This document shows, in pieces, positions 24,792 through 31,393 of a DNA stretch of 32,071 bases. The number at the start of each line of letters is the position of its first letter. Position 1 is the first letter of the stretch. The position numbers and the translations under genes are program-made. The notes under the pieces are model-generated. The model made no database searches and was not told the DNA's origin. It was given only the letters and a program-made list of their open reading frames with translations. The stretch is taken from NCBI GenBank assembly GCA_035620895.1, contig DASPFY010000043.1, positions 1 through 32,071 of the forward strand, given 5' to 3'. The DNA is from TA-21 sp035620895 (lineage in GTDB: Archaea; Thermoproteota; Nitrososphaeria; Nitrososphaerales; Nitrososphaeraceae).

Positions 24792-25082
24792 TCACGATAT
24801 GTATATTTGAAATTCATTAGGTATTTGTTCCTTTGCGTAGAGATATAGTGAACTTCTTGCCTTGTTTCGTAATTCTTTCAGATCTCTACTGACAGTTGAC
24901 TGATTGACATTAAGTTTATCTGCTATTTCTGATTGAGAATATCCTTTGCTGTGGAATAGTAGCACTTCAGCTAAGCGGTCCTCGTGGTTAAGGTCTTCCT
25001 TTTCGAATGAGTGCGAATTATCTTTTTCGTGGTTACCAAAGGGGGAGGGTTTATGCATGCTTGCTCTCAAATTATGCATCAC
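24792..25082 (-). CDS. HTH DNA-binding protein, 5' open part (interrupted gene)
   Basis: 96 residues to the first stop. A polar N-terminus is followed by a clear helix-turn-helix (SKGYSQSEIADKLNVNQSTVSRDLKELRNKA, about 45-75) of the kind in archaeal sigma-70-region-4-like or TrmB-like regulators, then LYLYAKEQIPNEF. A TGA at 24792-24794 stops translation, but the same frame runs on for 86 more residues of helical protein. The full product would be about 183 residues. ATG 25082 or the ninth-codon ATG (25058) can start it; ATGCAT repeats surround the start. Confidence 0.7.
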   Translation of the reverse strand: MMHNLRASMHKPSPFGNHEKDNSHSFEKEDLNHEDRLAEVLLFHSKGYSQSEIADKLNVNQSTVSRDLKELRNKARSSLYLYAKEQIPNEFQIYIS

Positions 25083-25188
25083 TATGCATGAAGGATATTT
25101 TAATTTTGTTGTTAGTTGCTTATGGAGCTACTGAATCTCAGTTATCAAAATCTTATGAAACTCTTTATAGCCGTCTACTTAACATCTT

Positions 25189-25431
25189 CTACGAATTCAG
25201 GATATCCATCTCAATAATTCCTGGAAATGGTTCAATATTTGCCATATCATTATTTAGAGTAAATAAATCTTGGATTCGAACTTCAATCCTGATATCATTG
25301 CTCCCACTACTTATTGCATTAGAAATTTTAAATAAAGTTAAATGATTAGATTGTAGTCTCTTGAATTCATTGTTTAGGATAGATGGTACAAAATCCTTTG
25401 ATTGGTGTCCAGTATCACTGAAAGTTGGCAC
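25189..25431 (-). CDS. Possible small soluble protein
   Basis: 80 residues from GTG: a normal-looking soluble composition (FKRLQSNHLTLFKISNAIS, RIEVRIQDLFTL, ANIEPFPGIIEMDIL). A box-A-like sequence lies about 25 bases upstream, and the gene would be divergent from the membrane protein gene at 25534. A rightward open frame (25088-25345) with hydrophobic segments overlaps it, and only one of the two is likely real. This one is preferred for its arrangement. No family recognised. Confidence 0.35.
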   Translation of the reverse strand: MPTFSDTGHQSKDFVPSILNNEFKRLQSNHLTLFKISNAISSGSNDIRIEVRIQDLFTLNNDMANIEPFPGIIEMDILNS

Positions 25432-25533
25432 CTATCAATTTATTTATCTATACTAATATCGCTAGCGATAATCGAGTTTATTCACTATAGATGTACCAAT
25501 TAATTTAAATTTAGTAACAGTATTATAAATTTC

Positions 25534-25929
25534 GTGCAATCACAGAGAAGATACAGGGTACTAGACAATAAACTGAAATTCTTTGCACTTACTACGATTA
25601 TAGTTTCTTCTCTTATTATACCGTTAACCATTCCTCATTTTTCCCATCAATCAATGATATATCATATTATCATTCATATTGTGAGCTTGAATATTGCAGT
25701 TTTTCTTGGATTGGTATCAATTTTTGCATATCTAAAAAATAGCAGCAAAAGGATGTTTTTTATGGCGCTAGGATTTGTAACTCTTGCTATTGTAGAAGGA
25801 ATCATGCTATTGTCTTCCACGGGTAACCTTGATAATGTAATTTTACCATCTGTAAATATCGAGTTACCCCATATAGTATTACTTGTGATGTTAACTTTAT
25901 TTGGATTGGGGTTGTTAAAGGCAAATTGA
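25534..25929 (+). CDS. Four-helix membrane protein, partner of a winged-helix regulator
   Basis: 131 residues from GTG, with four hydrophobic helices (about 16-34, 42-66, 74-92, 108-128) and short loops; the third loop is Ser/Asn-rich. No enzymatic motif. The following gene starts inside its stop codon (TTGA overlap), so the two are translationally coupled. The coupled product is a DNA-binding protein, which suggests a membrane sensor or anchor that controls the regulator. AT-rich sequence aatttaaattta (about 25501-25512) is about 27 bases before the GTG. Confidence 0.65.
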   Translation: MQSQRRYRVLDNKLKFFALTTIIVSSLIIPLTIPHFSHQSMIYHIIIHIVSLNIAVFLGLVSIFAYLKNSSKRMFFMALGFVTLAIVEGIMLLSSTGNLDNVILPSVNIELPHIVLLVMLTLFGLGLLKAN

Positions 25930-26537
25930 CTGCTAGCTTAGATTTAGTTTACAACAAGTCTTCAAGTCTATATTTTTTTGACACTTTGCCCGAGCTACAA
26001 CAAAAGTTGTTATTGTCTATTGATGAAAATCCTGGCATCCGATACAGGGAACTGTTAAGATTTATTAACTCATCAAATGGGGTTCTTTCATATCATATTA
26101 ATAGATTGGAAAAAATGGATCTTGTAATTGTCGAGAGAAAGCCCAGAATGACAAGATTCTTTCCACGTAATATTTCAAATGAAATTATGGGAGTTATGGG
26201 ATTTTTAAGAAATCAAACTTCCTATGAAATCATAAAACTTCTTCATGATAGGGGACCAACTTCTCAACAGGAAATAATAAATTACACCAGGAAGGCAGCG
26301 TCTACAATTTCGTGGCATATGAAAAAACTATTGGATGATAATATTGTTTGCATTAAAGATAAAAACATTATTTATGATGGAAATAATGATTTTGGCATTA
26401 AGACACAAACACACCATAAGAAACTAAATCTGTATGATTTGCTAAACAGAAATATTGTAAACGGTCTGATCTACAAGTCCAATAACTATATTGACAGAAC
26501 GATAAATAACTACTCTGACATAATGGATTCCCTCTAG
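25926..26537 (+). CDS. Tandem winged-helix transcription regulator
   Basis: 203 residues from TTG. There are two winged-helix domains. The first is at about 18-75 (QQKLLLSIDENPGIRYRELL ... GVLSYHINRLEKMDLVIVERKPRMTRFFP). The second is at about 88-145 (NQTSYEIIKLLHDRGPTSQQEII ... KAASTISWHMKKLLDDNIVCIKDK). Both have the 'S.H...L...G.v' recognition-helix pattern of ArsR/MarR-like archaeal regulators. A C-terminal polar extension has no known fold. It is coupled to the membrane protein gene before it. Target genes are unknown; the divergent gene at 25431 and the operon itself are candidates. Confidence 0.75.
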   Translation: MTASLDLVYNKSSSLYFFDTLPELQQKLLLSIDENPGIRYRELLRFINSSNGVLSYHINRLEKMDLVIVERKPRMTRFFPRNISNEIMGVMGFLRNQTSYEIIKLLHDRGPTSQQEIINYTRKAASTISWHMKKLLDDNIVCIKDKNIIYDGNNDFGIKTQTHHKKLNLYDLLNRNIVNGLIYKSNNYIDRTINNYSDIMDSL

Positions 26538-26691
26538 ATAATCCTTCATTTATTATCTATCTGGATAAAGAATTTTCATTTTATACCTAAAGGGCAAGTG
26601 CAAATCAAAGAAACAATCATACTTTGCAATATGAAAATACAGTTGAGTTGCGTTACAAAAACACATAAGTATCAAAGTGTTTTCATACGTC

Positions 26692-26994
26692 ATGGATCCT
26701 CTAATCGAGAAACCTGAAAAAATTGCATTTATTGCATACAATATTGGAATCTATGAATCAATACAAAAATTTGCTTCATTAATCTTGAGTGGAAAGATAA
26801 ACAACAATATTGACACAAACAAAATAGCTCAATTGCTATCTGAGACATTAACATTTTACGATGCCGAACTAATTTCACAACTAATTAATGTACTTATAGG
26901 AAGCAATCCAAACTCAACTATTTCAAGAATTGATACCAATGAAGTAGATAATGTAATTCATCAACTCAAGGCCTGTGGAGTTTCTCTACCATGA
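26692..26994 (+). CDS. Small helical hypothetical protein
   Basis: 100 residues from ATG 26692. An upstream GTG (26677) is in frame, but the TATA-like box cataagta (about 26664-26671) is centred about 25 bases before the ATG and favours the latter. The protein looks all-helical (KIAFIAYNIGIYESIQKFASLIL, KIAQLLSETLTFYDAELISQLINVLIG), with a short C-terminal Cys (KACGVSLP). No recognised domain. Confidence 0.55.
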   Translation: MDPLIEKPEKIAFIAYNIGIYESIQKFASLILSGKINNNIDTNKIAQLLSETLTFYDAELISQLINVLIGSNPNSTISRIDTNEVDNVIHQLKACGVSLP

Positions 26995-27212
26995 ATGCCT
27001 ATCTCAATAATTCATTTCATTTGTTGAATGTCTTAAAAATAAAAACTAAATATCTCGTATTCATTTGAAAGGAATTTTAAAAATGACTTAATACGAATTC
27101 TATTTTGATTCGTGAAATTTATTTTCGCTACAGTGATTTATCAGAATAGATTAGGATTATTCATAACTATAGCTTATACCGTCTTAAATATTATTTACTA
27201 CCAATATACGCT

Positions 27213-27368
27213 ATGGAATCATTCGGAATAATTGAAATGTTGGGATGGTATGTAGTTGGCTTTTCAGCAACAATAGTGACTCTTCAAGTAATTTCGAAGC
27301 TAAAAACCTTGAGAAGAAAAGAAAAGAGAACGGTATATCTACGATCTTCACATAGTATCCTCAAATAA
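27213..27368 (+). CDS. Small single-pass membrane protein (51 aa)
   Basis: A 51-codon ATG-to-TAA frame, with a hydrophobic helix (about 4-28, including MLGWYVVGFSATIVTLQVI) followed by a strongly basic tail (KLKTLRRKEKR). A box-A-like sequence (cttaaatatta, about 27183-27193) is centred 25 bases upstream. It lies 39 bases before a QAYGKEA-family gene, echoing the membrane-protein/QAYGKEA pair at 12643-13105 in reverse order. Confidence 0.55.
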   Translation: MESFGIIEMLGWYVVGFSATIVTLQVISKLKTLRRKEKRTVYLRSSHSILK

Positions 27369-27407
27369 GGATCAAGTGTGGTTGATATCTGAATCCACTG
27401 GTGTAAT

Positions 27408-27623
27408 ATGGACGCATCGAAACGATTACTAATGTTGCCTAATACGGGAAATGGAAAAATTACGCGATATCCTGAAAATCTGCGAAAATTGGATAATGGT
27501 GTGGAACATTACTTTGTAGAAGTGACTTGCAGTGATGGAATTCAATATGGATTACAAGCCTATGGAAATGAGGCAATATCCCTATACAAGGAAACAATGA
27601 AAAGTCTTGGAAAGAATACCTGA
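27408..27623 (+). CDS. Small conserved protein, QAYGKEA family (divergent copy 3)
   Basis: 71 residues. The C-terminal half, VEHYFVEVTCSDGIQYGLQA then YGNEAISLYKETMKSLG, matches the conserved block of the proteins at 5940 and 12836; the N-terminal half differs (MDASKRLLMLPNTGNGKITR). Soluble, one Cys, no known function. It is probably transcribed with the tiny membrane protein gene just before it. Confidence 0.6.
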   Translation: MDASKRLLMLPNTGNGKITRYPENLRKLDNGVEHYFVEVTCSDGIQYGLQAYGNEAISLYKETMKSLGKNT

Positions 27624-27654
27624 GATTACGAACTAAAAATTTTCATGCTATTTA

Positions 27655-28080
27655 TCATTCCCCACCTTCTTTGTTTTCTTTTACTAATTTAAGAGAAACT
27701 GAATTTATACAATAACGTTTGTTAGTAGGCCGTGGACCATCATCAAAAACATGACCTAGATGCGACCCACATTTTTTGCATGTTATCTCAATCCTCTCCA
27801 TTCCAAAACTATTATCTGAATGATATTCTACATTGTCTTGCTTAATCGGTTCAAAGAAGCTTGGCCAGCCAGTTCCTGAATCAAATTTCGTGTCTGACTT
27901 GAATAATTCATTGCCACAACAAATACATTTGTAAACTCCTTTATCCTTGGAATAATAATACTTTCCTGAAAAGGGTATTTCCGTAGCCTTATTCCGGCAT
28001 ACCTCATATTGTTCTGGCGTGAGTTTATTTTTCCAATCTTCCTCTGTCATCTCTTCGATTTTGATATCATCTTCAAACAT
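27655..28080 (-). CDS. msrB: Peptide-methionine (R)-S-oxide reductase
   Basis: 141 residues from the chosen start. It reduces methionine-R-sulfoxide in proteins. Family features: the substrate segment DSGTGWPSFFEPI, the zinc-site pairs CICC and CKKC, HLGHVFDDGPRPTNKRYCINS with the catalytic Cys, and the N-terminal LTPEQYEVCRNKATE ... PFSGKYYYSKDKGVYKC. Single-domain length is normal. The frame opens to ATG 28140, but a TATA-like box (rc of tataaaaaat, 28102-28111) sits 26 bases before ATG 28080 (MFEDDIKIEEM), so this start is preferred. It is convergent with the gene at 27408. Confidence 0.93.
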   Translation of the reverse strand: MFEDDIKIEEMTEEDWKNKLTPEQYEVCRNKATEIPFSGKYYYSKDKGVYKCICCGNELFKSDTKFDSGTGWPSFFEPIKQDNVEYHSDNSFGMERIEITCKKCGSHLGHVFDDGPRPTNKRYCINSVSLKLVKENKEGGE

Positions 28081-28101
28081 ATTATTTCTTAATAAACATT
28101 G

Positions 28102-28111
28102 GTATAAAAAA
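28102..28111 (-). promoter_or_regulatory. TATA box of msrB
   Basis: The box attttttata (minus strand) is centred 26 bases before ATG 28080 and lies inside the longer possible reading frame. This is the reason for choosing the shorter msrB start. Confidence 0.55.
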
Positions 28112-28270
28112 TAATTGCCAATTCTGGCTCGACTGTTCATTATAGTGACAATTCATTATCCTCATAATGCTCGCGTATTTTATGGCAATGTAGGATAGCA
28201 ACACAATTCTATTCAAACTGATAAAAATAACTATGAAATTTTATATCAGGGATTTAGAACATCACTCTGA

Positions 28271-28343
28271 GGGCTGGTAGTTCAGTGGTACGAATGTTTG
28301 CTTCGCAAGCAAGAGGTCGTGGGTTCAAATCCCACCCAGTCCA
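28271..28343 (+). tRNA. tRNA-Ala (anticodon CGC)
   Basis: Complete 73-base cloverleaf without an encoded CCA. Acceptor stem GGGCTGG/CCAGTCC includes the G3:U70 pair that marks alanine tRNAs. D-stem GTTC/GAAT; anticodon stem TTTGC/GCAAG with loop TTCGCAA (anticodon CGC at 28304-28306); T-arm GTGGG-TTCAAAT-CCCAC; discriminator A73. No intron. A TATA-like box (tttatatc, about 28239-28247) precedes it by about 27 bases. It reads codon GCG. Confidence 0.95.
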
Positions 28344-28542
28344 TTAACAAAGTGGGTTCATATACTTGACTAGGTTATATCGTCAACAGTAGGAGTTATC
28401 AAAAACAATGCCAGTCAAACTGTCAACAACAATCAACAAAATTAAGTTGCCTAGGTTAACTATGTTATTTTACTATTTTTTAAAATAAACTAAATGAAAT
28501 AATAATAATATTCATTTTTGCATGCGCAGCACAACCAATAAT

Positions 28543-28653
28543 TTACTTATCATACCGTGATCTATCGAGAATTTTTTCTGCCTCCAATTTCCGGTAATCG
28601 TAAGATAATTTTCTAAAAGCCGGCTTATTGTTTGGCCATCTGAGCAAGATCAA
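28543..28653 (-). CDS. Possible tiny ORF or gene remnant
   Basis: A TTG-to-TAA frame of 36 codons with protein-like composition (MILLRWPNNKPAFRKLSYDY then RKLEAEKILDRSRYDK). The frame is also open a little upstream (AVTPCL). It may be the end of a decayed gene in the gap after the tRNA. No family recognised. Confidence 0.3.
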   Translation of the reverse strand: MILLRWPNNKPAFRKLSYDYRKLEAEKILDRSRYDK

Positions 28654-29243
28654 ACAAGGTGTAACGGCTTATTCGGAATGCACATTCTAATAATACTCTG
28701 ACATTGTAAAATTATAACGGTACTCATTGAAGGTTCTTTTACGCTTTAGACAATCCCAATCAAAAACCGTCTTAACTTTGAAGGCGGTATGAAAAGCTGC
28801 ATTACCAAACTAACAGTTAGTTTCTTTGGACGTGCAGAAGTAAGTACTGCACTTTGTAGCTGTACTTTGTAATATTCCAATGTTTCCAATGCTTTGCTTT
28901 GCTCTGCTATTAGAATTTATCAAATACATACACTGAAAACTGACGCCCAGACACTAAATTATGTCTTTTTGATATCTGACATTATTCTGGGATAATTAAT
29001 TAACATATTTCATGTTATGACGGCTTTTTGTTACCAATGTTTTAACGGCATTGAAAAGCTATCATATTTACTGCAAATGCAATTAGAGTCTAGATTGACC
29101 TACAATTATAGAGACATAGGTACAATCTAATAGCTAAGAAAGTGTGGCTAACCAGGAAGTGGGAGAAGTCTACTGACAATATTACTGACAACGGATGGCA
29201 GACATATTCATTCAAAAATGGCTAGGTTGGAATCATGTGAGAT
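28654..29243. other. Gene-poor stretch after tRNA-Ala
   Basis: About 590 bases without a supported gene. Contents noted: a near-palindrome GAATG-CA-CATTC (28676-28687) and short direct repetition of 'ctttg' and 'ccaatg' around 28850-28910. No integrase, transposase or copy of the tRNA 3' end is seen. Confidence 0.4.
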
Positions 29244-29363
29244 ATGAATTTAGAGTATGCAATGGACGTTGATGAGAACATTAAACCCGAAGTATTAGAA
29301 GCCGGCGTCTCAGAAGCAGACAGACAATACTTGAGAGTGAGGCAAGATTTATCCGGTAGATAG
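29244..29363 (+). CDS. Small acidic ORF upstream of the unknown gene
   Basis: A 39-codon ATG-to-TAG frame (MNLEYAMDVDENIKPEVLEA, GVSEADRQYLRVRQDLSGR), soluble, acidic then basic. A GTGAGA stretch eight bases upstream could act as a ribosome-binding site. It ends 22 bases before the gene at 29386 and is probably co-transcribed with it. Confidence 0.45.
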   Translation: MNLEYAMDVDENIKPEVLEAGVSEADRQYLRVRQDLSGR

Positions 29364-29385
29364 AGTATTACTATCATTATATAAC

Positions 29386-30087
29386 ATGCCGTGGAGATGG
29401 TATCCCAAATTTAATAAAGTTGTGAGAGCTGATGGCACGGTAGCCAGATACAAATCACGGTGTAAAAAATGGCTGAAATTCCATAAGCCGTATAAACCGC
29501 AGAAAAGGGGACTGGAAAAACCGTCATTATGGTCTTCAAGGTTTGGGCTTTTAGATTTGTATAATCGTAAGGAACAACAACAGCTAAAATGTCCTTCTGG
29601 TTATTCTCTAAGTCAGTGTTTTAATGTTTTAGGTAAATTATGGCATGGCTATCATAGAGCCAGAATCGAAAATGAAGGTATTGAAAAGATGAAAAAATAT
29701 GCAAAAAAGATTCAGGAAGTACAGGAAGATATGGGAATCAAGACAACATCATTCCCACATCTTGGACTGTACGGCGACCAGCTGGTTCTCGATGACAAAC
29801 AAAAGAAAAGACTTGTGTTTGAAGACCACTCAGCACTTAAAGCAAAACTGCAAGCGTATAAGAAATGGCAGGTCGAAAATTCTAAAAAGATTCAGGAATC
29901 ACTACAAAAACCTGACCCTCAAAAAGGAGAAGAAATTGTTACGTTTGTTGATGATAAATATCCCCTAGAAGAGGAGGAGATAACGGTACCTCACCTGTTA
30001 GAGCCGGATGAAGAAAAAGAAGAGGAGCGAATAACTATTACAGATGAGATTCCTTTTCGTAAGGACTACAGGAGTTTGCCAGATTGA
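29386..30087 (+). CDS. Unrecognised charged protein, possible accessory gene
   Basis: 233 residues without signal peptide or membrane segment. The N-terminus is very basic and aromatic (MPWRWYPKFNKVVRADGTVA, YKSRCKKWLKFHKPYKPQKR) and looks nucleic-acid binding. The middle is helical and Lys/Gln-rich (about 90-175); the C-terminus is acidic (EEEEI ... EPDEEKEEE). Two mid-protein cysteines (LKCPSGYSLSQCF) could bind metal or pair. No family is recognised. It looks somewhat richer in GC and CGG/CCG-type codons than neighbouring genes (judged by eye), and it lies in a gene-poor gap downstream of a tRNA. These are signs of an acquired element, but no mobility gene is visible. Confidence 0.6.
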   Translation: MPWRWYPKFNKVVRADGTVARYKSRCKKWLKFHKPYKPQKRGLEKPSLWSSRFGLLDLYNRKEQQQLKCPSGYSLSQCFNVLGKLWHGYHRARIENEGIEKMKKYAKKIQEVQEDMGIKTTSFPHLGLYGDQLVLDDKQKKRLVFEDHSALKAKLQAYKKWQVENSKKIQESLQKPDPQKGEEIVTFVDDKYPLEEEEITVPHLLEPDEEKEEERITITDEIPFRKDYRSLPD

Positions 30088-30587
30088 GCATCCATTTTAA
30101 GATAAATTTTTCTTAAGGTCATTGATATTTTCAATAAAAAACTCTGATGATAGTATGTACCAGTCTATCCAGTATTGTGTTATATTTTTGATATAATTCA
30201 AAATCCTAGTGTTGGAAGAAAGTTATAATCTCTTCTCATTGATTGCTGACCAAGACCGTATGCGGTCACGATATATGCATTAGAGACACTCGATTAATAA
30301 TATGATACTTTACTGCTGATGTCACCTATTGCTGATTTAATAACTTTGGAATCTTAAATTGCTATAATACAAATTACGTCTGTCAAAATGATATTTTTTC
30401 AGCGTCATTGAATTCGTACTTTTTTGATAACTACGGTCATTGGAAATGCATTATTACGCAGAAATGTCAGCTGAAAAATGAAATATGCGAAAGGTGTAAG
30501 AGGTAACCAAAGGCCTGTTTTTTTCATTTTAAAATGTAATTGTTGTTAAATGATAAACATATTACGATAGTTCTATGTTAATGTAAA
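30088..30587. other. Intergenic stretch, nothing decisive
   Basis: 500 AT-rich bases. A small hairpin GACCG-TATG-CGGTC (30254-30267) and a run of seven or more T near 30520 are visible. No supported gene; the promoter of the archaemetzincin gene should lie in the last 60 bases. Confidence 0.4.
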
Positions 30588-31148
30588 ATGGTGGAAATAG
30601 TTGTACATCCGTTTCTAGTAGTGCTTGATAATAAAACTGTCAATAATTTAGGCAATGACATATCAAGAGAATTTGGAGATATCAAAGTGACGGTTGCGAC
30701 TCCCGCCAACGACTCTAATTTGGTTCAACTAAAAGAAGCATCTTCATTTGATAAGCATAGCAATCAATGGGATTCGTTCAAGATACTAGAATGGCTTCTT
30801 AAGAAGCTTTATCCTAAAAGAGGAACAAAGATACTTGGAATCTTTGACATAGATGCATACTCCGATGGTTTTGATTTTGTCTTCGGAGAAGCTTTCTACA
30901 GAGGAAGAGTAGCGGCAGTCTATCTGTCTAGGATAAAGCAAGAGTTCTATAGTCTTAAGCCAAATCGGGCGTTATTTTACAAAAGGATGGTAAAGGAATC
31001 AGTGCACGAGTTAGGACATACTTTTGGATTACGTCATTGCAAGAATTCACAATGTGTTATGTATTTTAGCATCTCCTTACTTGATATCGATAGAAAAGGG
31101 AGAAGTCTGTGTCCTAGTTGTGGTAGGAAATATTTTAAATTGAATTAA
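30588..31148 (+). CDS. amzA: Archaemetzincin family zinc metalloprotease
   Basis: 186 residues, soluble. The signature is complete: H140-E141-L-G-H144-T-F-G-L-R-H150-C151, then C156-V-M158 (metzincin-type Met) and C175-P-S-C178. That is the HExxHxxGxxHC ... CxM ... CxxC pattern of archaemetzincins, with a catalytic zinc held by three His and a second structural zinc held by four Cys. Upstream, LGIFDIDAYSDGFDFVFGEA and GRVAAVYLSRI form the conserved core strands. Family members are aminopeptidase-like; the natural substrate in archaea is unknown. The ATG start gives normal family length. It stands alone between the accessory-looking gene and a tiny ORF. Confidence 0.93.
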   Translation: MVEIVVHPFLVVLDNKTVNNLGNDISREFGDIKVTVATPANDSNLVQLKEASSFDKHSNQWDSFKILEWLLKKLYPKRGTKILGIFDIDAYSDGFDFVFGEAFYRGRVAAVYLSRIKQEFYSLKPNRALFYKRMVKESVHELGHTFGLRHCKNSQCVMYFSISLLDIDRKGRSLCPSCGRKYFKLN

Positions 31149-31196
31149 TTGAGGAAAACGGAAAATCCCAATGGTGACAATATAAATTGGACAAAA

Positions 31197-31295
31197 ATGG
31201 TTTTTTGGTTTGATTTTGAGAAGCATACGATAATATCCTTAGCCTCCATTGCTTTTCTCTCATTAGTAGGGCTTCTAGTGTTAGTATTCAAGTAG
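31197..31295 (+). CDS. Possible tiny membrane protein (32 aa)
   Basis: ATG-to-TAG frame (MVFWFDFEKHTIISLASIAF, LSLVGLLVLVFK) with one hydrophobic helix of about 20 residues. The nearest TATA-like box (atataaat, 31180-31187) is only about 14 bases before the ATG, too close for a leaderless start, so support is weak. Confidence 0.35.
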   Translation: MVFWFDFEKHTIISLASIAFLSLVGLLVLVFK

Positions 31296-31393
31296 TAGTA
31301 ACTATACAAAGACTTGTCGTAATTATTACTATAGTCTATGCATACGAGCTTTCACACTTAGTTCATAAAGTACAATTTTCAAGTAATAGTCGT

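Noticed and set aside
25007..25345. Rightward open frame with hydrophobic segments
   Set aside because: It overlaps the start of the HTH gene and a better-placed leftward ORF. The inner ATG 25088 version cannot be excluded but has no clear promoter.
26538..26716. Open frame continuing after the stop of the winged-helix gene
   Set aside because: Unlike the three interrupted genes, the continuation is not protein-like and crosses the promoter of the next gene, so it is probably chance.
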